Part shown: positions 45,225-56,400 of the stretch, one piece after another | Numbering within the stretch: the stretch's first letter is position 1 | How the letters are laid out: every line of letters starts with the position of its first letter | Notes under the pieces: generated by a model | The model's input: the letters and a program-made list of their open reading frames with translations, nothing else | Databases searched by the model: none | What the model was told of the DNA's origin: nothing | Translations under genes and position numbers: made by a program | Origin: Zhengitettix transpicula | Taxonomy: Eukaryota > Arthropoda > Insecta > Orthoptera > Tetrigidae | NCBI GenBank assembly: GCA_037074705.1 | Contig: CM073591.1 | Location: 1,728,087 to 1,792,086 of the forward strand | DNA: 64,000 nt | Direction: 5' to 3'

Positions 45225-45400
45225 CGTGTATAATTCAACCCCTTTCTGTATGGGCAGGGAGCAGCATTAGGGGTGGGGGTGCAGGTTCGTTACAAAAAAT
45301 ATAGCGCAAACACAACCGTTTGCCGTGGAGTCAAATGCAGGGTTATGGATGTTGCTGAATTAATTGTAACATTCATCTTGCTCAACAAATGTGACGTCAG
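45225..45400 (+). repeat. R2 repeat fragment
   Basis: TGTATAATTCAACCCCTTTC, then GGGAGCAGCATTAGGGGTGG, GTTACAAAAAATA, and GGGTTATGGATGTTGCTGAATT, in the order seen in other R2 copies. Confidence 0.55.
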
Positions 45401-45419
45401 AATTGTCAACATGTTACAT

Positions 45420-46650
45420 GAAACCGCTACAGACAGAAAATAGTTTTACATACGCAGGTAGATTCATTTAAATGCCTTGAGCAATTCCCCGCGGTTGATA
45501 TAAACCTTTTTAATCTTTAAAGTCCTAGTAACAGTTCCTTGCGCTTGAGGAAGGCCGTTGTGGCCGCCATGTATTTCATTGAACGTCACACGCAACTGTT
45601 GGACACTTGGTTCCCTGGTTCGTAAACTGCGCTTCAGGTAACAGTTTTGACTTTGGAATCATTTATCATCATTTTATTGTGCGAAGACCAGGTTAATATG
45701 TCGTCTAAATCAGATTGAAGAGTAATAACGTGGTTTGGCTGTTTAATCTCCCCTATAAACCATGCAAGAAGAGTTTTATTTTAGAGCGGCAAACAACTAA
45801 TGTAGGGTAGAAACATGAAAGGTCCTGTGACGCTACCCTGAGGCACTTACTTGCGTCTTCAAGTGCATATGGCGCTGTACGTTAAAGCTTGAAGGCTTTC
45901 CCGATGAATGGAAGCTAAGAAGAGCTTCTCTGGTTTCTGAGACGTTGCGAAGGCCAGCGCTGGCCCAACCAGGTTGAAGAGTCCAGCTCAGGCCCCGCCA
46001 CCGCGCCACTGAACGCCCAGATCGTGATTGGCTGGAGCCTCGAGGCTGTGATGGTGGAGGGGCGTGTCTCCTCCTACACCTCCAGGGCTGCCCGGTCGCT
46101 GCTTGGTCGCGTCAGGATGCATGATCATGTTCCTGGTGGGGGGGCGTGAGTGAAGGCCGCGAAGCTGATTGGTCACCACAGCTGGTCCGCGTCGCTCTAG
46201 CGCCAGTTATTTTGGTTTCTTCACAGCGACTCGCGAGTCCTGCGACCAATGAATGACCAGTCACTTGTGACTTGGACCTGATGGTGCTGAGTGATACCAT
46301 CCGACATGATTCAAATCGTCTTCACGTCATCTCGTCCTCGGCCGATCTTAACTTGCCCTTGACTTTTTCAAACCGGCTTAAGTATAGTTTATGATCCCTT
46401 TTCTGGCCAAAATGCGACCATGTGGTGCTCCCGGCAAAATGGCTGACGTGCCAGTTTTCCAGAAACGTCACAGTATAATGTTTAATACGTTGCGGATCAG
46501 TACAAATTATCATGAACCTACAATTACACTTATATATTCATATAATTCACTCCTCCAATCAAATGTCTTGTTTACTTAAAAGTAGTCGATTTCACTTTTC
46601 TAAAATAATTTTTTACGTGAATTAATGAAAACGACCTTTCACCGGCAAGA
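45420..46650. other. Intergenic, no gene recognised
   Basis: No coding signal or repeat recognised. Confidence 0.4.
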
Positions 46651-46659
46651 TCTTTTTAA

Positions 46660-46860
46660 TTACAGGTTTTATGTAGACAGACGTTTCGGTACCTGTTTGC
46701 ACCCTTCTCCAGGTTAAAAATTCCATTATGAAATAAACAAAAACAATTAACAATTTTAAAAAAATGCAGTTTCCTTACCAATTACAGACAATATTTGTCT
46801 ATTGAATTAAAACGACGTTTCGATACGTGTTTATACCTTCATCAGGACTTTCCTAAATGT
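46660..46860 (-). mobile_element. Second family of hammerhead-like tails
   Basis: Two minus-strand motifs. 46848-46811 reads CTGATGA, AGGTAT ... GTATC, GAAACGTC; both core boxes are intact and a five-pair stem II (with G-U pairs) is possible. 46713-46676 reads CTGGAGA, a GGG...ACC stem, GAAACGTC, with one core change. The stem sequences differ from the GCAC/GTGT family. They are probably tails of another Penelope-like lineage. Confidence 0.45.
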
Positions 46861-46902
46861 TAGAAAACTATTTTAACATCATATTAAAAAAAATACAAAA
46901 TA

Positions 46903-47101
46903 CCTACCCGGAATTCGCATAAAAGTGCTGCAGGGAAAACCTTAGAAAACCTGCATCGGATAGATCGGGCATTGGGTACTTGTCCCACGCCTTTCACTGG
47001 ATGGCGGTGAGAGGTGTTTGCTGTGGGGACGCTGCCGGGACCAGTTTAGGAGGCAGCTGACCCACTGTTCCAATGGGAAGAGCCGACAACTGTTACCGTA
47101 T
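46903..47101 (-). repeat. R1 retroposon fragment
   Basis: Internal part of R1 only, from the CCTACCCGG block to the TACGGTAA block, truncated at both ends. Confidence 0.7.
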
Positions 47102-49815
47102 GTAAGAGAAATAATATTTAAAATGAGCAATTATTTCGTTATTGGAAAAAAATGTATAATATAAGAAATGTCCTGTAAATGATGTAGACTTTTTGGATAT
47201 AAACATCTCTGGTGCTCTTTATGTAGTGTAATATGTGCTATATTGTTAATTTTATATGAAAAAAATAAAATTTGATTGGCTTTAAATTTAATTTATTTAT
47301 AATTAAGAGTTGACACAAATTCAACAGGGGTCCTTTTCAATTGCATCTATGTAACTATAATAAACTCACTATTGAGTTTACTTTAACGACAGTCAATATT
47401 CAAATAAATTACTGATACGTTAAACAGGCAAACGTCAGGGTGATTTTATGTGACTCTGAACATAATCCAAAAAGACAAGGGGGTCGTATGTGAGGGCGCA
47501 TACGTCTGGCAGAAACCTGGATTGTTTACGTGGCAGACAGAAACACACCTTCCTCCTTGACAGTTCCTCGTCGGTTAGCATCTCTAGGCAGCTTCTTCTT
47601 CCGTCGGTAGGACCTTTCTTACTTCTACAAGTTGTTTACGTGAACTCTACATCACACTACAACTTGGAGATCCAAACTCCTACCTTCCAGTCCGATCACC
47701 ACCTTTAGCTGGTTCTGCACACACAGGGTTGACCTCAGCGGGACGACATGGCGCCACGTAGCCGTGGCCAAACAGCAACGGAGGTCTCATCCAGGTCGGT
47801 CTTTGGAGGAGTGTTTCTCACCTCCTAGACTGGAACGCAGCGTCATGGCGAAGAAGGTTCGTGACTATTGTTATCGCATATCAATTATAAATCGTCCACA
47901 CGACATTTGGAATCCAATTAGCGCGGCTTTGTTTAGCTGTAGTTAACCGTCTTTATCGCGCCATTACCATTAAAGGTCAATTTTATTGAGGCGGTTGGTT
48001 GATGGCTGTGAAAAGTATTTACAAAGTCCATAGGCTCAGTTTCTGTTGGCTCGTTACAGTGCGTAGCCACATAGACTCTCCAGAGGGTTCGCAACTGGTG
48101 ACTGCAGCAACCAGGCACGTACACAGATTAATTCCCGTAATTCCAGAGGAAGATGGCTGCTACTGTGTTAGACGACGTTCAAGAATCAAGGTCACCAACA
48201 TCTCCTGTCATCATTAATTGGAGAAATTCCTACCTCTTAAACTGACGGGGATTTTATGGGATAGAAAATGGAGATTAACGTTTTCATAATTCAACAAGAA
48301 ATTGGATCTGATGAATGGATGGAAGAAGAAACCCCGCGTCCCTTAATTCATCCATTATTATAAACACAAACATTTTATCAATCTTCTTGTCCGTTTCTCT
48401 TGACTTAATCCTCAAACGTCATCCATGGTCTGACTTCCTTGGGTCGGCAATGCTCACTTGTTTATAAAGGCTTTACAGACGACACAAAATTTAAAGGTAA
48501 CGTTGATGTTTTCACATGCGTGAGGTAACGGAAAACACACAAACACGTGACTAAGGACTTTCTAAATGTATCCATAATTTCACAGGGCGGCCTCTGGCTT
48601 GTCCCATCGAGCCCCAAAGACGAGGATAAGTCCGCTCACAGTCTCTGAAGCTTTCAACGACTTTTTTGATGGATGATGTATACTTACCGGACTTCGAACC
48701 AGCAGATTAATGGTGACGTCAACGCAGGTAAGCAATCCGCACCCTTCAGTTGTTTCTGTAATGTGCCTGTGCGTCGTTCCACGTTGTCCCACGGCTCCAG
48801 CTCATGACAAAAGTCCAAACTCCAGTACGATTAATTGTCTTAGTGAGTAATTTCTCTCAGTTGACGGATACTTCTCCGCGGTACCTCCACGATTACAGCT
48901 ATCCCTATACTCACTTGAAGCTGCCTGAGTATTGTGAGATCATTCGTATGGTAAATTTGTATTTCTTCGGCGGGGATGAGTTTAAGACGACACCGGATAA
49001 CGTCTTGTAGTCCAGCGGACGCTGTCTGCCTTACCTCATCTGAAATAGCAAGTAGTGACTCCTTACATTTTCCCTCAGGCGTGTGAATGCAAGGCGACAA
49101 AAATACCCTTTATTAACTTTTATTGGATCCCCACTTCGCGTTTTTAACTTCCCCCTCCTCGTAAAGCTCTAAGAAATCGTGAGAGTCGCTCTTCGACGCT
49201 CGTCCAAGATAGTTGTGTCTTGGTGTTTCCAAATTTTTCTCTTCATTTCACCTTTATCCTTCAAGTGTTCTGTTCTTCCTACATTTCCAGTCTCTTAACC
49301 CGAGTGCCAAGGCTTTCACTGACCCTAACTCTTTCCTATTTCCTTTCCTTAAATCTCGTTTTCAGTTTCCCGTCCTCCAATAACTATCTCCATAATATGC
49401 AGAACTGTGAGACGATAAAAGGGGTCCGTTGCCTTCTAAATTCACCATTTTATTCTGAAGGTAATTGTCAACTTTGTGGTCACGTGTCATTCTGTGGGCT
49501 GGAAATGTCATATAGGTCCAGATAACACACCGGTATGTGAATAATCAATGCCTTGAAAAAGAAAGGTCATTGCAATGTAGACAACCCGCATCACAGCAAT
49601 AGTGGGATGGTTTCGTCTTTTCCTCCACTTGAACGTCCTGTAGTTGTTAAATGTGTACTTGAAACGCCCTGTTAAATTTATTTATTCATGAAACTGTACT
49701 TGGGAAAACTCGGCTGATGTATATTTTTCTACCAGAAAATCAATCTTGCCTGGAGAAAAAAAAATCTCACCGTGAAGACCGAAGTTAACAACTTTCTAAT
49801 ATGTTGTAATTCGGA
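47102..49815. other. Intergenic, no gene recognised
   Basis: The longest stretch without a recognised feature. Short frames at 47490, 48580, 48840 and 49220 have no domains. Confidence 0.4.
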
Positions 49816-49818
49816 TAT

Positions 49819-50095
49819 GTTTTTTTTTTTTTTTTTTTTTAGGGCAATAGGCTACATGAGGGTAATCCACTTAGGGCAACTCCCCTTTAATAGCATAGGA
49901 AGGGATTTGAAAGGGGGGATGCGGAAGGGTAGAGGAAGGTAGCCAAGGGTTAACTAGGGCCCCCGGGCTATATTTTAAGGATCCTACCCGGCATTCGCCT
50001 AAAGGAATGCAGGGAAAACCTTAGAAAAACCTGCATCGGGTAGGTCGGGCATTGGGTACTTGTCCCACGCCCTTCCGATAGCGGGAGAGGAGTGA
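49819..50095 (-). repeat. R1 retroposon, 5'-truncated, long poly(A)
   Basis: A run of 22 T's (49819-49840) marks the poly(A) tail, followed by the R1 3' half and ending abruptly in the CTCCTCTCCCGC block. The uninterrupted tail suggests one of the youngest copies. Confidence 0.8.
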
Positions 50096-50660
50096 TGTAA
50101 ATATATGTCTAATATATATAATCTGACTATGGGCGACCTCAGATGTCCCGCATGCGCCTGGCCTGGCTCCCTGTCACTCACGTTGCTCCACCCGCGACTC
50201 GATGCGCTCCAGGATAATTTATAGAAACATGTCAAGGTGCAATGACCAATTTTAGATACTTGTATTTGGGTGTATTTTAAGTTTCACCGTCGTCGATGTA
50301 AAATTAACATAATTACTGCTAACAACTAGGCCAATGACGTAGAATCAGGGAATCCGGAGTAATTATTTAAATATATCACATTGTATTCTCTTAAACCCGT
50401 TTTCATGACGATATGGTGGGTTGTTCAGTCGTAACTTTGCGTCAATGATAAAAAACGGTTGGGATATTGATTTACGTAACCACTGTTTCTATGTATTCCA
50501 AGGTGTATCAATGAGCACTACAGGTTATCAATCTACCAATGTTAGGAATCGATGATAGTGGGCCCTGCAACGGGGACGCCGACCAGTCTCGTCAACCTTT
50601 CTCTCACGCAGCAGAAATATTTACTTAAATCAATTAAAACGTTGGGACAGTTTGACTTGA
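50096..50660. other. Intergenic, no gene recognised
   Basis: No coding signal. Confidence 0.35.
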
Positions 50661-50674
50661 TTTTACGGAGAGGG

Positions 50675-51240
50675 TTTTCGAGGGCTATTCTCTCGCAGGC
50701 AATACCTGCGAGGGATGTTATCTCGCAGGCAGAACCTTGTAGGAGAGATACGAAGGGGCTATCTTTGGGGATGCCTTTTCCTCTCCGTTTTTGAACTAAA
50801 GTTCCCACGAGCCGAGGCACCTCGGCCTGTTCTGAGAGGTGTATGCTCCGGGGTCGCAGACCTTGGATATACGGTAAGAGTTGTCCGATATTCCCATTAG
50901 AATAGTCGGCCAGCTGCCTCCTAAACTGGTCGAGGCACGGAGAAGGGAATGCTGCGTCCCCACAGCAAACTCCTCTCCCGCTATCGGAAGGGCGTGGGAC
51001 AAGTACCCAATGCCCGACCTACCCGATGCAGGTTTTTCTAAGGTTTTCCCTGCATTCCTTTAGGCGAATGCCGGGTAGGATCCTTAAAATATAGCCCGGG
51101 GGCCCTAGTTAACCCTTGGCTACCTTCCTCTACCCTTCCGCATCCCCCCTTTCAAGTCCCTTCCTATGCTATTAAAGGGGAGTTGCCCAAAGTGGATCAC
51201 CCTCATGCAGCCTGCTGCACTAAAATAAAAAAAAAATAAA
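50675..51240 (+). repeat. R1 retroposon, full length
   Basis: Sense copy with a doubled hairpin at the 5' end (CTCTCGCAGG, ACCTGCGAGGGATG, TCTCGCAGG at 50690-50730) and an A-rich tail after GCCTGCTGCACT. This is the clearest full-length example. Confidence 0.85.
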
Positions 51241-51244
51241 AAAA

Positions 51245-51620
51245 GGGTGGAAGGGGTGTGAAACAAATTTCCGTGTACAATGTTAAAGGTGTAGACAAAT
51301 TTCTACCAAACTTTATACACGCGTTACTTACGGTCCAGGGACAACACTTAGGGGTTAAGAAACTCCCACCGCATCGAGGCGAGGAGGTGGAATTTTCATA
51401 AACGGCCATTAAAACGTTTTCAGGGTCTGTCAATTTATAGTGACTAATTTCAGCTACCAAGAAGCAAGGGAGGGAAGCACCCTTACAGTAAGAGCGGTGA
51501 TGGAAGGGGTTTACTTATAAAGTATTAACGAAAGACCAAGATTTGTGTCGGTTCCGGGGTTATAGGAGTTGGTGAGTTTAATTGTCGCATAAAACATGGT
51601 GTAAAATAAATACCCGGACA
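51245..51620. repeat. R2-like repeat
   Basis: It has the R2 elements GGTTCCGGGGTTATAGGAG, TTGGTGAGTTTAATTG and CCCGGACAACGCCGG, more diverged than elsewhere. Confidence 0.45.
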
Positions 51621-52315
51621 ACGCCGGACTCTCAGTTAGAGTTGAAGATCTGTTATCACCGTTGGTACGCAATTGTTTGAATCACGTTGGATTTCCCAGT
51701 GCGGGGCCCACTGTCGTTAGATTAACAACCTGTTTTTATCGATACACACAGTGTGTTTCTCTTTTAACTATATTTCTCTTTTCAGATTTCGTGAGCGGAT
51801 TCACGTTGGTTCGAATATGCACGATTGAGAAGCCCATGTCTGCAAATCGACACCATTCTCAATACTAATTGTAAAACGGAGAATATTAGTAACGTTTAAT
51901 AGAAATCTAAGAGGTTCGCGGTGAAAAGTGGCCGCTTTCTTCCACTTTAGTCATTCTCTTCTACCAACTCATATTCCAATATTCTTAAACGTTAGCTGCC
52001 AGGGTGACATTTCCACCGTTGCACTTAAGAGCCTGTGAAGGTGTCGAGCTGTCATTAAAATAAATGCAGACCGTCGCTCTTTTTATCTCTCTTGAGGTCT
52101 CCACAATACCGTATTTTAAAGCAGGATGCTGTTATTAGCAAAGGAAGCAAAGGAAGACAATTATCGTCCAATAGCAGAAGATGGAAATTTCGGATGATGA
52201 AAGACACTCAAAGAGCTTTCAATACTACAAACTATAGACAAAAAACTATGTATAATCGAGAAAAAGCTGTTTTATTATTCAACGACAAAGAATCAGACTA
52301 CATAAATTACAATAT
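51621..52315. other. Intergenic, no gene recognised
   Basis: No coding signal. Confidence 0.35.
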
Positions 52316-52320
52316 TAAGA

Positions 52321-52760
52321 GACTACATGGTGGCAACTCCCCTTTAATAGCATAGGAAGGGATTTGAAAGGGGGGATGCGGAAGGGTAGAGGAAGGTAGC
52401 CAAGGGTTAACTAGGGCCCCCAGGCTGTAGTTTAAGGATCCTACCCGTCATTTTCCTAAAAGTGATGCAGGATAATCCCTATAAAACCTGCATCAGGTAG
52501 GTCGGGCATTGGGTACTTGTCCCACGCTTTTCCGATAGCGGGAGAGGGGTTTTCTGCGGGGACGCAGCATTCTCTTCTCCGTACCTCGGCAAGTTTAGGA
52601 GGCAGCTGGCTGACTGTTCCAATGGAAACAGCGAACAACGCTTACCGTACGCCCAAGGTCTGTGACCCCGGTTCATACAACTCTCAAAACAGGCCGAAGT
52701 GCCTCGGCTTGTGGGAACCGTAGTTCGAAAACTGAGAGAGGAGAAGGTATCCCCAAATGT
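52321..52760 (-). repeat. R1 retroposon copy
   Basis: Antisense copy from CTACATGGTGGCAACTCC to the TCCCCAAATGTA block; poly(A) missing. Confidence 0.75.
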
Positions 52761-53100
52761 ATCTATCTCCGTGTCACCCGCAACATTCCCATAGATGCTA
52801 AGATAAGACAGAATTCAGCTTGTGGGCACTGAACGGCGAGGCAGATTGTGAAGTAAGGTGTTGCTGAACTCGACGCACTGTTGAATTGCGGCATCTGATT
52901 GGTGAGTAGGTTGTTTCCTGACCTTAACCATGACCTACAGATCTGTTTGTTTAATAAACCTGCAGCACGGTTTTTAGTAATTTCTATGAAACGCCGGAGA
53001 TGGTTGTCAGTGACAACTCTTGAAAGAACAGCTTCGTAGGGGTTGAATCGTGATCCGACCTGAACAACGGGCCTAAATCGACTCCTCGGGTAGGAATCTA

Positions 53101-53435
53101 GTGGTCATGATCACACTATTGTGGATCAGTTTCGTCATTTGACAGACGCGTTTAGCTAGCGTCATAGCGGGAACCGACGTATGGTCCAGTGGTCTTGATC
53201 ACTACCACGTTTATCTGGTTCCCCATAGGATAGACCTGCTAGCTGACGTCAAGACGGGAACCGAGGTACTGTCCCTTGGTCTTGCCAACATCTTGTTGGA
53301 TCTGGTTCGCCATGTGACAGACCAGTTAGCTGACGTCAAAACGGGAACGCTGTACGGTCCCGTGGACTTGTCAGCATTTTCGAGGATCAGGTTCTCTACT
53401 TGACAGACCTGACGTCAACCTGGAAACCGAGATAC
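53101..53435 (+). repeat. Four-unit 87-bp minisatellite
   Basis: Units start at 53101, 53189, 53276 and 53362 with (G/T)TGG(T/A)CTTG. Each has a GGATCNGGTTC-like block, GACAGAC, a core AGCTGACGTCAA (AGCTAGCGTCAT in the first) and, in the first three, GGGAACC. The TGACGTCA part is a CRE-like palindrome in the later units. The block lies about 200 bases before the degenerate Kazal copy at 53.65 kb. Confidence 0.7.
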
Positions 53436-53646
53436 AATTTCTCGAAGGTAAATCTGCAACTGGTAAACACAGATGTGAGTCTTAAGGCCCCGAATTTCAG
53501 TCCAATAGATCCCCGTCACTTCCAGAGTGATTGGATTGTTCCTAGACAACCCAGCAAGAGTGGCGGGAATGCAACACACTGACGAACTACTGAATTGCCA
53601 TGAGCGCAGCTGTTACCAAAGTTCATCTCGTTCAGCTCCTCGGCCG

Positions 53647-53888
53647 ATGCAAGTTCCAGAGCAGACGCCAACAGAGCTGCAAAGGATCCTCCTCGCCAAG
53701 AAGCAGCAGATTATCCCAGGTGAGAATCGCCCTCCACGACCTCGAAGCTGCATTGCTGTTACTGTTGTGTTGCAGCCGTGACCTTGGTCCTCGCGTCTAC
53801 TGTGTGGATGGTGGCTGAAGATGGAGCTCGTGTCGCAGAACAACCATGGCGAACGAAAATCTGTAAAAACCGTGAAATTCTAAATTAG
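53647..53888 (+). pseudogene. Degenerate Kazal-family copy
   Basis: Exon 1 remnant 53647-53719 ends AAGAAGCAGCAGATTATCCC|AG, aligned with AAGCTGCTGATTGTCCTAG of the family. The family ATG is lost, and an upstream in-frame ATG gives MQVPEQTPTELQR. The donor G|GTGAGA and acceptor TGTTGCAG are kept, and exon 2 (from 53776) reads AVTLVLASTVWMVA like a signal peptide. It then runs to a stop at 53886 with one cysteine only; the Kazal cysteines are gone. The reading frame is open (61 codons), but the inhibitor part is missing, so I call it a relic. A new short peptide cannot be excluded. Confidence 0.6.
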
Positions 53889-53899
53889 ACGTTTGTAGT

Positions 53900-54530
53900 G
53901 TAAATGCTTCGTTTTAAGTTTTGGGAGACCAAATAAAGTCTGTTAAAATAAATACAAAGAAGAAGTTTCAACTTTTAGCGTTTGACTCTGATTGTCTCAA
54001 GGTTTATTTTCAGCAATTGCTGAGTCACTTTTCAAGTAGAAACTGGTATTAACTAACTGTAGTGTCGAACCCGACCACCAGTGTTTCAAGTTTGCCATCC
54101 ATATTTGGTCTACACTCATAAGATGAACCTTAGCTCTTTCCACGATGACGTCACTGATTGTGAATCTAAGGCTACTGTAAAAAAGTAGATATTAAAATGA
54201 AAGCGATTTATGAATAACAACCAACCAACACGTGCTTGCTTAATCCTCGAGTAAGGCGAGACAGTCCCGTAAGATTAAAAAATGGTGGCCTTATGTTAGT
54301 GGGGCTCTACTTGTTACATATGACGAGTCACAAAAAAAGAAGCTATCTGAAGGTTTGCAGTCGGAACTTTGGTGTTCCCAAAGTGGTTTAAATCTGGAAT
54401 AACAGCAAAGGTAACAAGTATACGTAAAAATCCCAAATTCAGATAGACAGAGAGACAGGACTTAAGATGACGTCAGATAAGGATCTCATAGGTTCATGAA
54501 ACGTACGGAAAAAGCTGTCCTGGTAGATAA
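53900..54530. other. Intergenic, no gene recognised
   Basis: No coding signal. Confidence 0.35.
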
Positions 54531-54534
54531 GAAA

Positions 54535-54865
54535 GGGTAATCCATATACTGAAAACATTCCTCTGATAACATAGGAAAGGAACTGAAATGATGGAAGCGG
54601 AAAGGTAGATTGACGGGTGGCCAGAGCTGCAGGTTAAGGATCCTACCCAGCAATTAGCCTGAAATGATGCAGAGAAAACCCTAGAAAAACCTGAATCGGG
54701 TAGGTCGGGCTATAGGTGCTTGTCCCACACCCTTCTGATAGCCGGAAAGGGGTTACTGTGAGGACGCAGCATACCTTCTTCGTGCCTCGACCAGTTTAGG
54801 AGGCAGCTGGCTGACTGTTCCAGTAGGAAAAGCGGACAACTCTTACCCCATTCCCAAGGTCTGCG
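54535..54865 (-). repeat. R1 retroposon, old diverged copy
   Basis: R1 blocks are recognisable (GGGTAATCCATATACTG, AAGGATCCTACCCAGC, TTAGGAGGCAGCTGGCTGAC) but with many changes and gaps. Confidence 0.7.
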
Positions 54866-55295
54866 GAAGAGAGAATTTATTTCGGTGTCGCGACAGCGAC
54901 GGACAAACTTACTCGATGGTGCTGGACGTTCCTTACTTCCACTGGAACGACCGTGGCGACGTTTACTTCCGAACATGCCAAATAACTTCTCCAAAAGCAT
55001 CAACTGCGGCTATCGGATTGATCTTCTGTTTTATTGTGGCGCAGTGAAACCTCTAATCAGAGACGCGGATGTTTCCTTACGCCGCTGAGCTGCTGCTTGT
55101 CTCAGGGTTTGTAGCCAGTTTTTCTCTTTTTCGATGACAAGAGCACGCAGTGACGTCATAGTGACGAAGGTAAGAAGCCACTGCTTCGTACTAAAATTTG
55201 GAAGCCGTCCATTAACAAATCAGTCCAGCGGCTGGTTGTGGTAACCAGTCTTTGTTCATTCCAAAGTTATTTAGGCCATCTCACACAATGGCGAA

Positions 55296-55835
55296 AGAAG
55301 CCTGCGAGGGATGTTCTCTCGCAGGCAGAACTTTGTAGGAGAGACACGAAGGGGCTACCTTTGGGGATGCCTTTTCCTCTCTCCGTTTTTGAACTAAGGT
55401 TCCCACAAGCCGAGGCACCTCGGCCTGTTCTGAGAGGTGTATGTTCCGGGGTCACAGACCATAGGCATACGGTAAGAGTTGTCCGCTATTCCTATTGCAA
55501 TAGTCGGCCAGCTGCCTCCTAAACTGGTCGAGGCACGGAGAAGGGAATGCTGCGTCCCCACGGAAAACTCCTCTCCCGCTATCGGAAGGATACGTGGGAG
55601 AAGTACCCAATGCCCGACCTACGTGATGCAGGTTTTTCTAGGGTTTGTCCTCCATTCCTTTAGGCGAATTGCCGGGTAGGATCTTTAACCATAGCCCGGG
55701 GGCCCCTAGTTAACCCTTGGCTACCTTCCTCTACCCTTCCACATTCCCCCCTTTCAAATCCCTTCCTATGCTATTAAAGGGGAGTTGCCACAATGTGGAT
55801 TAGCATCATGTAGTCTAGTACCTAAAATTTTTTTA
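55296..55835 (+). repeat. R1 retroposon, full length
   Basis: It starts at the CCTGCGAGGGATG/CTCTCGCAGG hairpin (55300-55325) and ends CTAGTACCTAAAATTTTTTTAAAAAAA. Immediately followed by another sense copy. Confidence 0.8.
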
Positions 55836-55867
55836 AAAAAATAGGCCATCTCACTTGGGAAGACTTG

Positions 55868-56400
55868 ACGAAGGAAGCATGCGAGAGAATTCTCTCACAG
55901 GTGAACATTCCCAGAGAGCTCTGGCGGAGACTACCTTTGGGGATGCCTTCACATCTCTCTCGTTTTTTTGAACTAAGGTTCCCACAAGCCGAGGCCTGTT
56001 CTGAGAGGTGTATGTTCCGGGTTCGCAGACCTTGGGCATACGCTAAGAGTTGTCCGCTATTCCTATTGGAATAGTCGGCCAGCTGCCTCCTGAACCGGTC
56101 AAGGCACGGCGAGGGGAATGCTGCGTCCCCACAGCAAACCCCTCTCCCGCCATCGGAAGGGCATGGGACAAGTACCAAATGCCCGACCTACCTGATTCAG
56201 GTTTTCTAGGGTTTCTCCTGTATTACTCATAGGCGAATGCCTGGTAGGATCCGTAAACCATAGCCAGGGGGCCCCTAGTTAACCCTCGGCTACCTTCTTA
56301 TAGCGTTCCGCATCCCCCCTTTCAAATCCCTTTCCTTTGCTATAAGAGGGGAGTTGCCACCATGTGGATTACCCTCATGTAGCCTGGAACCCTAAAAACA
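55868..56400 (+). repeat. R1 retroposon, variant 5' end
   Basis: Sense copy beginning TTCTCTCACAGGTGAAC and CCCAGAGAGCTCTGG, a 5' variant shared with the copy at 59.60 kb, and ending GCCTGGAACCCTAAAAAC. A subfamily. Confidence 0.8.
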
